Source of the DNA: UBA10364 sp049611965
GTDB taxonomy: Bacteria; Bacteroidota; Bacteroidia; Flavobacteriales; Schleiferiaceae
Direction of reading: 5' to 3'
Assembly: GCA_049611965.1 (NCBI GenBank)
Contig: JBMZBC010000032.1
Location: 1-17,002, forward strand
DNA length: 17,002 nt
Shown: piece after piece, positions 1 to 6,105 of the stretch
How positions within the stretch are numbered: position 1 is the first letter of the stretch
Layout: each line of letters opens with the position of its first letter
Notes under the pieces: model-generated
Told to the model about the DNA's origin: nothing
The model's database searches: none
The model's input: only the letters and a program-made list of their open reading frames with translations
Program-made: the position numbers and the translations under genes

Positions 1-39
1 TAACCGTACCGCTTTAGTCTCGAAGCCTAATTCTTTCAT
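1..39 (-). CDS. Start of a probable PLP-dependent Cys/Met metabolism enzyme (partial)
   Basis: Only the first 13 codons are inside the window; they read MKELGFETKAVRL. That N-terminus resembles O-acetyl/O-succinylhomoserine sulfhydrylases and related trans-sulfuration enzymes of Bacteroidota, which commonly open with a [K]xFxTKAIR-like stretch. The ATG overlaps the TGA of the OsmC gene (ATGA, 4 nt), so the two are translationally coupled and share the SAM riboswitch upstream. The riboswitch makes a methionine-pathway role more likely. No catalytic residue is visible, so the exact enzyme is an inference from 13 residues plus context. Confidence 0.5.
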   Translation of the reverse strand, partial: MKELGFETKAVRL

Positions 40-443
40 GCTCTCTGAAGTTTAAGGCCCACCTTCACGCTAGCTTCCAATACTGCGAAAGCACTGCAAT
101 ACTTCGTTTTAGTAAGTTCTACAGCACGTTCCAAAACCGCATCCGAGGCATCCGTATCTACGGTAATGACCAATTCAACGCTATCAAAAATCCGAGGCAT
201 CTCTTCTCTTCGCGAGGCCACCACTTCAGAGCTGTAACTGCGAATTTCGTGGCGTCCTTTCTTCAAAATGTGAATGATATCAATGGCACTGCAACCCGCA
301 AGGGAAATGAGCATCAACTGCATGGGACGGAACCCGCCGTCCTTGCCGCCAAATTCTTCAGCGGTATCTAATCTTAATTCATGATTGCCTGCTTTGGCCA
401 ACATGCCAAAACCGTCGTCTGTACGCTCTAAACTTACTTTCAT
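36..443 (-). CDS. OsmC/Ohr-family protein under SAM riboswitch control
   Basis: The 135-residue protein has the normal OsmC length and the two family cysteines: Cys51 at the start of the central helix (SLAGCSAIDI) and Cys116 (KYCSAFAVL). In characterised OsmC/Ohr proteins these two act as a peroxidatic and resolving pair that reduces organic hydroperoxides; other members of the family have unknown roles. It has no signal peptide and should be cytosolic. It is the first gene after a SAM-I riboswitch and overlaps the next gene by 4 nt, which is a probable methionine/cysteine enzyme. Control by SAM suggests a sulfur-metabolism role, such as handling reactive sulfur or thiol species, rather than a general peroxide-stress role; that role is inference. 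The ATG at 443 has no Shine-Dalgarno sequence, as is usual in this phylum. Confidence 0.9.
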   Translation of the reverse strand: MKVSLERTDDGFGMLAKAGNHELRLDTAEEFGGKDGGFRPMQLMLISLAGCSAIDIIHILKKGRHEIRSYSSEVVASRREEMPRIFDSVELVITVDTDASDAVLERAVELTKTKYCSAFAVLEASVKVGLKLQRA

Positions 444-466
444 TGGATGAAATAGTTGTGAGCATT

Positions 467-498
467 TCGAGAAAGAAGAAAATCTTGTACTTCTGCCA
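467..498 (-). promoter_or_regulatory. Candidate riboswitch expression platform
   Basis: Between the aptamer and the OsmC ATG there is no GC-rich hairpin followed by a U-tract. The minus strand carries CTTTCTCGA at 475-467. This is an exact complement of TCGAGAAAG at 596-588, the P1/J1-2 5' side of the aptamer. Pairing the two would break P1, so this may be the switching (antiaptamer) element. A weaker AGAAG/CTTCT hairpin around 494-475 could form instead when P1 is closed. The mechanism, translational or transcriptional, is inference. Confidence 0.5.
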
Positions 499-599
499 GT
501 ATCTACTTCCGCTATTAGCGGAAAGGAATTAGCACCTTCTCAACAGATTTGAGGGTTGCTAAGGTTTCACAGGGCCGTTCCCTCCACCTTTCTCGATAC
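499..599 (-). promoter_or_regulatory. SAM-I (S-box) riboswitch aptamer
   Basis: Read on the minus strand, this has the conserved core of the S-box family in order: ATCGAGAAAGGTGGAGGGA (597-579), GGCCC (576-572), GAAACC (568-563), GCAACC (559-554) and AAGGTGCTAATTCC (539-526). P1 is formed by GTATC (599-595) and GATAC (503-499). P3 has a perfect CTCAA/TTGAG stem around AATCTG-type loop sequence (about 553-539). P4 is a 7-bp TTCCGCT/AGCGGAA hairpin (507-523). The aptamer is complete and lies about 55 nt before the OsmC start codon. SAM-I aptamers bind S-adenosylmethionine and normally turn off methionine-pathway genes when SAM is plentiful. Confidence 0.95.
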
Positions 600-614
600 A
601 CTCTTGTTATGCGA

Positions 615-645
615 CAAAGAAAAGGCAAATTAGCAGAATGAACAA
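615..645 (-). promoter_or_regulatory. Probable Bacteroidota-type promoter for the SAM-riboswitch operon
   Basis: On the minus strand, TTG (645-643) is followed after 20 nt by TTTCTTTG (622-615). The latter differs from the TAnnTTTG -7 consensus by one base. The spacing fits the -33/-7 arrangement of Bacteroidota sigma factors. The start of transcription would be near 610, about a dozen bases before P1 of the riboswitch, which is where a riboswitch leader should begin. Confidence 0.45.
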
Positions 646-708
646 CTCTTAAATTTTAATTCTGATTTGTGTGAACGCAACTAACCAAAATTCCGTTATT
701 TGTCAACT

Positions 709-1506
709 ATGCTTAGCTACAGTACACATTTAAATTCACCCCAAGCCCCTTGGGTGACCTTCGTTCACGGAGCAGGTGGATCATCTACTATCTGGTACAA
801 GCAATTGAGATCATTTAGGGAGAACTATAACGTCCTCTTGGTCGATTTGCGAGGGCATGGAAAAAGCAAAGCACCTTTCTACGAGAAACTAAAACAGTAC
901 AACTTCACCACCATTGGGAATGAGGTCATAGAAGTGCTCGATCACCTAAAAATTCAAAGCACACACTGGATAGGCATTTCCTTGGGAACCATCATCATTC
1001 GCGAGATTACAGAACGCTTCCCGGAGCGTACACTAAGTATGATTATGGGCGGTGCGGTGATGAAGCTCAATAAAAGAGGCCAAGTCCTGATGAGAACGGG
1101 TGCTGCACTTAAAAGTGTACTCCCCTATATGATATTGTACAAGTTTTTTGCTTGGGTGATTATGCCAAAGAAAAAGCATGTTGAGGCTCGCAATCTATTT
1201 GTGAAGGAAGCTCGCAAGTTGTACCAACAAGAGTTTAAACGGTGGTTTACCCTCGTTGCCGAGGTCAACCCCTTGTTGCGCTATTTCCGTTTCAAGGATG
1301 CCAAGGTCCCAACCCTTTATATCATGGGTAGTGAGGACCACATGTTTTTACCCTCCATCCGTAAAATCGTGAGTACCCACCAGAGTGCCTTGCTTCATGT
1401 AATCGAAAATTGCGGTCATGTTGTCAACGTAGAACAACCGGAAATCTTCAATAATGAAGCCTTGAAATTCTTAAATAAAGTAGATAAGCAATCGACTGAT
1501 GAATAA
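709..1506 (+). CDS. Alpha/beta-fold hydrolase
   Basis: A single-domain alpha/beta hydrolase of about 265 residues with a visible catalytic triad: nucleophile Ser91 in GISLG, acid Asp210 in MGSEDHMF and His237 in NCGHVVNVEQP. An oxyanion-hole HGAGG motif lies at residues 20-24 and a DLRGHGKS motif at 46-53. No signal peptide is seen, so it should be cytosolic. Substrate cannot be told from the sequence; relatives include esterases, C-C bond hydrolases and haloperoxidase-like enzymes. I chose ATG at 709 over an in-frame TTG at 700 because the alignment to the family begins after it and neither has a Shine-Dalgarno sequence. The 3' end overlaps the next gene by 8 nt, so the pair is probably co-transcribed. 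Confidence 0.85.
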   Translation: MLSYSTHLNSPQAPWVTFVHGAGGSSTIWYKQLRSFRENYNVLLVDLRGHGKSKAPFYEKLKQYNFTTIGNEVIEVLDHLKIQSTHWIGISLGTIIIREITERFPERTLSMIMGGAVMKLNKRGQVLMRTGAALKSVLPYMILYKFFAWVIMPKKKHVEARNLFVKEARKLYQQEFKRWFTLVAEVNPLLRYFRFKDAKVPTLYIMGSEDHMFLPSIRKIVSTHQSALLHVIENCGHVVNVEQPEIFNNEALKFLNKVDKQSTDE

Positions 1507-1792
1507 TCCCTTGACCAGGTTCAAATGGGTGGCATTTCTTGAAGGCACCTCTTTCCTCATCCTACTATTTATCTGTGTTCCGTTGAAATACGGGCTAGAC
1601 ATTTTTTGGCCGAATAAAATAATGGGCATGGCGCACGGCGTGCTGACGGTGCTCTACGTCTTCACCCTGATAGATTTCAGTATCAATTACCGTATTGGCG
1701 CCCTTAGAGTGGTTCAATTCTTCATCGCTTCCCTACTGCCTTTCGGCACCTTTTATGCTGAAAAGAAGTGGATTAGACCGCTGGAAGCTTAG
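1499..1792 (+). CDS. DUF3817 small integral membrane protein
   Basis: A 97-residue protein with about three hydrophobic segments (roughly residues 12-30, 44-60 and 70-85). It carries the motif pattern of DUF3817: an N-terminal FKWVAFLEGTSFL, then KIMGMAHGVLTVLYV, then a C-terminal ASLLPFGTFYAEKK. Function is unknown in this family; members sit in the cytoplasmic membrane. It overlaps the upstream hydrolase by 8 nt in another frame, which indicates translational coupling. Its stop codon shares bases with the stop of the convergent gene on the other strand, so no terminator can lie between them. Confidence 0.85.
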   Translation: MNNPLTRFKWVAFLEGTSFLILLFICVPLKYGLDIFWPNKIMGMAHGVLTVLYVFTLIDFSINYRIGALRVVQFFIASLLPFGTFYAEKKWIRPLEA

Positions 1793-1950
1793 AGTTCCTC
1801 GATTTTCTTGAGCAATGCTGCAGCTTCAGCAGCTACCTTGTCACTTTCGGCGCGGTTGGTATGACTAAGCTCGTAGCTTTTCTTGATTAGGGCATCGTAA
1901 CGATCCTCTAATTTCTCTTTTTCCGATTTCTTTTTAAACAGTCCGAACAT
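1789..1950 (-). CDS. Lacal_2735-family small protein
   Basis: From the ATG at 1950 the product is 53 residues, starting MFGLFKKKSEKEKLEDRYD and ending in an alanine-rich amphipathic helix. This is the pattern of the Lacal_2735 family, small proteins of unknown function found in Flavobacteria and relatives. It appears to be a charged helical hairpin or coiled coil. A longer frame opens at 1986 but its extra 12 residues (MCICCYLYKLRL) do not fit the family, so the internal ATG is preferred. It is convergent with the DUF3817 gene and divergent from the DUF1801 gene, so it is probably a single-gene unit. A weak -7-like TGTATTTG lies at 1983-1976. Confidence 0.75.
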   Translation of the reverse strand: MFGLFKKKSEKEKLEDRYDALIKKSYELSHTNRAESDKVAAEAAALLKKIEEL

Positions 1951-2012
1951 AAGTCTTAATTTGTACAGATAACAGCAAATACACATGCTTGGTTTAAGAC
2001 AATGATTTACTT

Positions 2013-2468
2013 ATGAGAATTCCCGCCAACTCAGTATCAGAATACATCTCTAAAGTTCCCGAAGACCGTCGTGAATCCTTTGAAAGGATACTTGAAACTC
2101 TTCGAAACAACCTGCCTGACGGTTTTCAGGAATGCCTAGGCTATGGAATGCCCGCGTTTGCCGTTCCGCACAGCCTCTACCCAGACGGCTATCATTGTAA
2201 ACCTGAGGAACCGCTCCCCTTTATATCTGTAGGCAATCAAAAAAACTTCATTGGCTTCTACCACATGGGAGTCTATGCAATGCCCGAGATTTATGATTGG
2301 TTCGTTGGGGAGTATCCTAAGCATTCAAAATTCAAACTAGATATGGGTAAAAGCTGCCTCAGACTGAAGCGAATGAATGATATTCCCTACGATCTAATCG
2401 CAGAATTGGCACGAAAAATAACACCTGAGCAGTGGATTGAGGTCTACGAATCCAACATCAAGAAATAA
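2013..2468 (+). CDS. DUF1801 domain protein (YdhG/YjbR-like fold)
   Basis: The 151-residue protein matches DUF1801 along its whole length: an N-terminal helix SEYISKVPEDRRESFERIL, the strand motif ECLGYGMPAFAVP, the core PFISVGNQKNFIGFYHMGVY, and a C-terminal KLDMGKSCLRLKRMNDIP. The fold is related to the frataxin/YjbR-like group; the function is not established. No signal peptide or membrane segment is present, so it is cytosolic. It lies 29 bp before the acyltransferase gene on the same strand, but a TATATTAG -7-like sequence in that gap may give the next gene its own promoter. Confidence 0.8.
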   Translation: MRIPANSVSEYISKVPEDRRESFERILETLRNNLPDGFQECLGYGMPAFAVPHSLYPDGYHCKPEEPLPFISVGNQKNFIGFYHMGVYAMPEIYDWFVGEYPKHSKFKLDMGKSCLRLKRMNDIPYDLIAELARKITPEQWIEVYESNIKK

Positions 2469-2497
2469 ATTATATTAGCCTCCCAAAACCATCCTAA

Positions 2498-3325
2498 ATG
2501 CCTAAAAGAGGAGATAAATTCGTCGATGTACACAAGGCCATTCGTGAAAAGAGCCCGTCGCTATATGCCGTGATTCCTAATTGGCTCATCGACTGGTTCA
2601 AAGAGCGCATCGTTCATGAATCGTACGTCAATAATTACCTGAACGATCATTACGACGTTCGAGATTTCGAATTCTGTGAGCAGTTTTTAGCCGATAATTT
2701 TATTTCTGTTGAGACAGTAGGTGCAGAGAATATTCCATTAGAAGGCGGTGCTGTTTTTGCGGCCAATCACCCACTCGGTGGAACAGATGCACTTGCCATC
2801 CTTATGAGCATTGGGAGGCACAGACAAGATGTGAAGTTCCTCTCCAACGACCTGTTGGAGCAAATCATGAACCTCAATGGCCTTTTTGTGGGTATCAATT
2901 CTTACGGGGCCAGTGCAAGAGAAAGCATTCGAAAAGTCGATGCATTATTTGCAAGCGACAATGCCGTATTCATCTTCCCTGCGGGACTGGTATCGAGGAT
3001 GACGCGCTATAAGGTTATCCGTGACCTGGATTGGAAAAAGACCTTTGTTTCAAAAGCAAAACGCCACAACAAACCAATAGTCCCTGTACATATTGGCGGT
3101 AGGCTCAGTAAACGCTTCTACGCAGTGGCTAGAGTACGTAAGTTCTTTGGGATAAAAATCAACTTTGAGATGCTTTTTTTGGTGGATGAAATATTCAAGC
3201 AAAAAGGCAAATCAATCACCATTACATACGGTGAACCCATTGATCCAGAAACCTTTGACAAGAGCAAAACCGATGAGCAATGGGCCTACGAAGTAAAGCG
3301 TCAAGTCTACGAACTTGTTGAATAG
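2498..3325 (+). CDS. PlsC-type acyltransferase, GlsA/OlsA-like O-acyltransferase
   Basis: A 275-residue member of the PlsC/lysophospholipid acyltransferase superfamily. The active-site block is AANHPLGGTDALA (residues 88-100). His91 and Asp97 are separated by five residues instead of the four of the classic HX4D motif, a variant typical of the OlsA/hemolysin-associated branch. Further blocks are GINSYGAS (132-139) and IFPAGLVSR (159-167), the FPEG-equivalent. The very next gene encodes a hemolysin-type GNAT acyltransferase. In Bacteroides thetaiotaomicron the corresponding separate proteins GlsB and GlsA make glycine lipids; elsewhere OlsB/OlsA make ornithine lipids. By analogy this protein should O-acylate the 3-hydroxyl of an N-acyl amino acid at the inner membrane. 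The amino acid used cannot be read from the sequence. Confidence 0.75.
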   Translation: MPKRGDKFVDVHKAIREKSPSLYAVIPNWLIDWFKERIVHESYVNNYLNDHYDVRDFEFCEQFLADNFISVETVGAENIPLEGGAVFAANHPLGGTDALAILMSIGRHRQDVKFLSNDLLEQIMNLNGLFVGINSYGASARESIRKVDALFASDNAVFIFPAGLVSRMTRYKVIRDLDWKKTFVSKAKRHNKPIVPVHIGGRLSKRFYAVARVRKFFGIKINFEMLFLVDEIFKQKGKSITITYGEPIDPETFDKSKTDEQWAYEVKRQVYELVE

Positions 3326-3348
3326 TCTTCGAATCCTTTTTTGCGAGG

Positions 3349-3356
3349 TATATTTG
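3349..3356 (+). promoter_or_regulatory. TAnnTTTG -7 box, probably giving a leaderless transcript
   Basis: TATATTTG matches the Bacteroidota -7 consensus exactly and ends only 5 nt before the ATG at 3362. Transcription would therefore start at or next to the start codon. No clear TTG -33 element is present at 17-23 nt upstream, so it may be weak or act alongside read-through from the acyltransferase gene. Confidence 0.5.
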
Positions 3357-3361
3357 CAGCC

Positions 3362-4303
3362 ATGTTAGACCTAAGTTATATCGCTCCTCCTGTTGATAGA
3401 GGCTTGCTGAAAAGTGAGCTTACATCAGAACGATTTATTCGTTCTACGGGCAAGCTGGATAACGAAATTTACATTGTCAATATTCACAACGCGCCAAACG
3501 TGGTGCGCGAAGTAGGACGCTTAAGAGAAATCACTTTCGCTTCTGCCGACGGAGGAACGGGTAAAGAGGTAGATCTCGACGAGCTTGACCTTAGTGAACA
3601 CTGTTACCAGCAGCTTATCGTTTGGAACCCGGAAGAGGAAGAAATTGTAGGTGGCTACAGATTCATCGACGGTGCAGTGATCGCTGCTCATGGAGATTGG
3701 AAGCATGACCTCAGCATGGGGCATTACTTTGACTTTAGCGAGCGATTTATTGCTGAGTACTTACCAAAAAGTATTGAGTTGGGAAGAAGTTGGGTTCAGC
3801 CCAAATACCAACCTGCCAATGACCCTAGAAAGGGGATGTTCGCATTAGATAATATTTGGGACGGGCTAGGTGCCATTTGTTTGAAGTATGATCACATCGA
3901 GCACTTCTACGGTAAGGTGACCATGTACCCTACCTACAATCGCGAAGCCCGAAACTATGTGCTTAATTTCTTAGGTCATTATTTCCCTGACACAGAAGGT
4001 CTGATGGTACCAAGCGTAGCAGCCGAGGTACCAGTAATTGATCTAGATGCTGAGCAGTTCCCAGTTGATGCTGAAGATTTTGCAAAATCGTTCAAGATGG
4101 GACAACGTAATTTGAATAAGGTCTGTACTACATTCGGCGAAAGCATTCCTCCACTGATTAAACAGTACATGGGGCTAAGCCCAAAGATGATGACCTTCGG
4201 AACATTTATAAATGCCGATTTCGGAAACGTGGAGGAAACCGGCATTCTCATTCCGATAGAGACCATCTACGACGATAAGAAAGAGCGATACATTCGCTTG
4301 TAA
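3362..4303 (+). CDS. Hemolysin-type GNAT N-acyltransferase, GlsB/OlsB-like
   Basis: The 313-residue protein belongs to the GNAT-fold 'hemolysin' acyltransferases, which include OlsB and GlsB. Supporting blocks are VGRLREITFASADGGTGKE, then DELDLSEHCYQQLIVWNPE, then EIVGGYRFIDG, and the ELGRSWVQPKYQ block, followed by a C-terminal lobe. Known members transfer a 3-hydroxyacyl chain from acyl carrier protein to the amino group of ornithine or glycine. Together with the PlsC-like gene 36 bp upstream it would complete synthesis of a diacylated amino-acid lipid of the outer or inner membrane. I chose ATG at 3362 over an in-frame TTG at 3341 because a perfect TAnnTTTG promoter box lies between them. 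The gene is followed at once by an 8-bp inverted repeat. Confidence 0.75.
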   Translation: MLDLSYIAPPVDRGLLKSELTSERFIRSTGKLDNEIYIVNIHNAPNVVREVGRLREITFASADGGTGKEVDLDELDLSEHCYQQLIVWNPEEEEIVGGYRFIDGAVIAAHGDWKHDLSMGHYFDFSERFIAEYLPKSIELGRSWVQPKYQPANDPRKGMFALDNIWDGLGAICLKYDHIEHFYGKVTMYPTYNREARNYVLNFLGHYFPDTEGLMVPSVAAEVPVIDLDAEQFPVDAEDFAKSFKMGQRNLNKVCTTFGESIPPLIKQYMGLSPKMMTFGTFINADFGNVEETGILIPIETIYDDKKERYIRL

Positions 4304-4322
4304 ACTTCAAGCATTTGAAGTT
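4303..4322 (+). repeat. Perfect 8-bp inverted repeat after the GNAT gene
   Basis: AACTTCAA, loop GCAT, TTGAAGTT begins on the last base of the GNAT stop codon. It has no T-tract after it, so it is not a standard terminator. It lies about 24 bp before the dehydrogenase start codon and next to a -7-like TAAATTAG (4333-4340), so it could be an operator, a weak attenuator or an RNA-processing hairpin. Confidence 0.5.
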
Positions 4323-4345
4323 GTTGACTACTTAAATTAGCATTC

Positions 4346-5506
4346 ATGAATAACTTCAATCTTCACCTTCCAACACAACTTTACTTCGGTAAAGACCAAC
4401 ACTTAGAATTGCCACGTCTTATACCGGCAGATGCCAAGGTATTGATGCTCTATGGCGGAGGCTCTATTAAACAAAACGGTATCTACGAAAAGGTTACTGA
4501 AGCACTACAGGACTTTGATGTCGTAGAATTTGGAGGTATTGAAGCGAATCCTCAATACAGTACTCTTCTGCAAGCACTAGAGGTTATCAAACGTGAAAAA
4601 ATCACGTTCATGCTTGCTGTTGGTGGTGGTTCTGTGATTGACGGTACGAAGTTTTTAGCCGCTGCAGCCTTGTACAAAGGAGAAGAACCTTGGGACATTC
4701 TTGCCAAAGGAATTCGTACAGAAGTTGGACTGCCTTTTGGAACCGTCTTGACCCTTCCTGCGACAGGATCTGAAATGAACTCAGGCGCCGTGATTTCTCG
4801 TAAAGAAATCGGACAAAAGCGCGCGATGGGCGGACCGGGTTTGTTCCCCGTATTCAGCATCAGTGACCCAAGTGTAGTAGCCTCATTACCAAAGCGACAA
4901 CTGGCTAATGGTATAGTGGATGCGTTTACGCACGTTATGGAGCAATACATGACCTACCCTACCGCTGCAACCTTACAGGATCGCATCTCAGAGGGGATTC
5001 TCAGCACTTTAATGGAGATTTCAGACACGGTAATGGCACGCCCCGAGCAATATGACGTGGCAGCTAATTTTATGTGGTGTTGTAATATGGCCTTAAACGG
5101 GATCATTCAGAAAGGGGTGCCAACAGATTGGTCTATCCACGCTATAGGTCACGAAATCACTGCAGCTTATGGCATTGACCATGCGCGTACCTTAGCAATA
5201 GTATTGCCGAGTTTATACCGCCATAAATTGGACAAAAAAGAAGCGAAATTGGCACAATACGGTCGTCGGGTTCTCGGTTTGACGGGTGACGACAGATCCG
5301 TTGCAACAGCAGCCATCGATAAAACAGAAGAATTCTTTAGAAGCTTGGGTATTGGAACTACGTTGAGTGATTACGAGATTGAACGTCCAGAATCTTTCCC
5401 TGAGCAATGTGTTGCGGCCATGGAGGCTCAGCGCACGATTATCCTTGGAGAGCACAAGGACATTAGATCTACAGACGTTAAAACCATATTAAAAGCGGCA
5501 TTGTAA
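4346..5506 (+). CDS. Iron-containing NADPH-type alcohol dehydrogenase, YqhD-like
   Basis: The 386-residue protein aligns along its length with the YqhD/butanol dehydrogenase branch of the group III iron-dependent alcohol dehydrogenases. Metal ligands are visible as Asp192 and His196 (VDAFTHVMEQ), His265 (IHAIGHE) and His279 (GIDHART); their spacing equals that of E. coli YqhD. The nucleotide site shows LYGGGS (35-40) and VGGGSVIDGTKFLAA (92-106), and the substrate side LPATGSEMN (137-145). YqhD enzymes reduce short-chain and lipid-derived aldehydes with NADPH in the cytosol, which is the likely role here. The stop codon TAA shares its last base with the ATG of the next gene. A TAAATTAG -7-like box sits 5 nt before the ATG, as in the two other near-leaderless genes nearby. 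Confidence 0.9.
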   Translation: MNNFNLHLPTQLYFGKDQHLELPRLIPADAKVLMLYGGGSIKQNGIYEKVTEALQDFDVVEFGGIEANPQYSTLLQALEVIKREKITFMLAVGGGSVIDGTKFLAAAALYKGEEPWDILAKGIRTEVGLPFGTVLTLPATGSEMNSGAVISRKEIGQKRAMGGPGLFPVFSISDPSVVASLPKRQLANGIVDAFTHVMEQYMTYPTAATLQDRISEGILSTLMEISDTVMARPEQYDVAANFMWCCNMALNGIIQKGVPTDWSIHAIGHEITAAYGIDHARTLAIVLPSLYRHKLDKKEAKLAQYGRRVLGLTGDDRSVATAAIDKTEEFFRSLGIGTTLSDYEIERPESFPEQCVAAMEAQRTIILGEHKDIRSTDVKTILKAAL

Positions 5507-6105
5507 TGGAATTGAAACAATTATTTGGTGATCTACCCAAAGCAGAACGTCAAGAAACTTTGGATGGCATCGCCCAGCACCTCAGCGAGGAGACATCCAT
5601 AGCAGTAAACTTTATCTGCACCCACAACAGCAGAAGAAGCCATCTGTGCGAAATCATGTTTCGCAGTGCTTGCAGTTTCTACCAACTAGAAAATGTGGCA
5701 ACCTACAGTGGAGGTACCGAAGGAACTGCGCTCTACCCTGTTGTTGCCGAGAGTTGTGCTCGACACGGCTTCACTACAAACGAGGTACAGGCTTATGGGC
5801 AACGGGCTTGGAAGATCTTTCACCCCGCACTAGAGGAGGAAAAGAATACGCCGCTACTCTTCTCTAAAGAATACCATCATGCGAATAATGCGCAAGAAGG
5901 ATACCACGCAATTATGGTATGTGATAGTGCCAACGAAGCATGCCCTGTGGTGTTTGGGGCAAAGCAGCGACACTCGTTACTTTTTGTAGATCCTAAACAC
6001 AGCGACGGCAGTTCTGAGCAAGCGGATGTCTACGACAGTACGCTACGAATAATAGCCTGCGAAATGGGCTATATCGCCCGTAAAATCCTTGAATTAAGAA
6101 GCTAA
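5506..6105 (+). CDS. Low-molecular-weight phosphatase / ArsC-like protein
   Basis: The 199-residue protein has the LMW-PTP P-loop CTHNSRR (Cys38-X5-Arg44) after a short N-terminal extension. It also has Cys139 and Cys146 (VCDSANEACP), spaced exactly as the second and third cysteines of thioredoxin-linked arsenate reductase, and an Asp162-Pro163 pair (FVDPK) in the place of the general acid. The redox triad Cys38-Cys139-Cys146 suggests arsenate-reductase-like chemistry or a redox-regulated phosphatase. Relatives in Bacteroidota are usually named only 'protein-tyrosine-phosphatase'. No ars transporter or regulator is nearby, so arsenic resistance is not supported by context. It is coupled to the YqhD-like gene (TAATG) and its stop codon overlaps that of aroQ on the other strand. 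Confidence 0.75.
   Translation: MELKQLFGDLPKAERQETLDGIAQHLSEETSIAVNFICTHNSRRSHLCEIMFRSACSFYQLENVATYSGGTEGTALYPVVAESCARHGFTTNEVQAYGQRAWKIFHPALEEEKNTPLLFSKEYHHANNAQEGYHAIMVCDSANEACPVVFGAKQRHSLLFVDPKHSDGSSEQADVYDSTLRIIACEMGYIARKILELRS

Noticed and set aside
700..708. TTG start three codons upstream for the alpha/beta hydrolase
   Set aside because: The ATG at 709 is a better start and the three extra residues add nothing to the family alignment.
2136..2324. Open frame on the minus strand inside the DUF1801 gene
   Set aside because: It is a shadow of a well-supported gene, with no family resemblance, promoter or neighbours.
3341..3361. TTG start seven codons upstream for the GNAT gene
   Set aside because: It would place the start codon upstream of a perfect -7 promoter box; the ATG at 3362 fits better.
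3979..4266. Minus-strand open frame of about 95 codons inside the GNAT gene
   Set aside because: It is antisense to a conserved domain, has low-complexity composition, and no recognisable motif.
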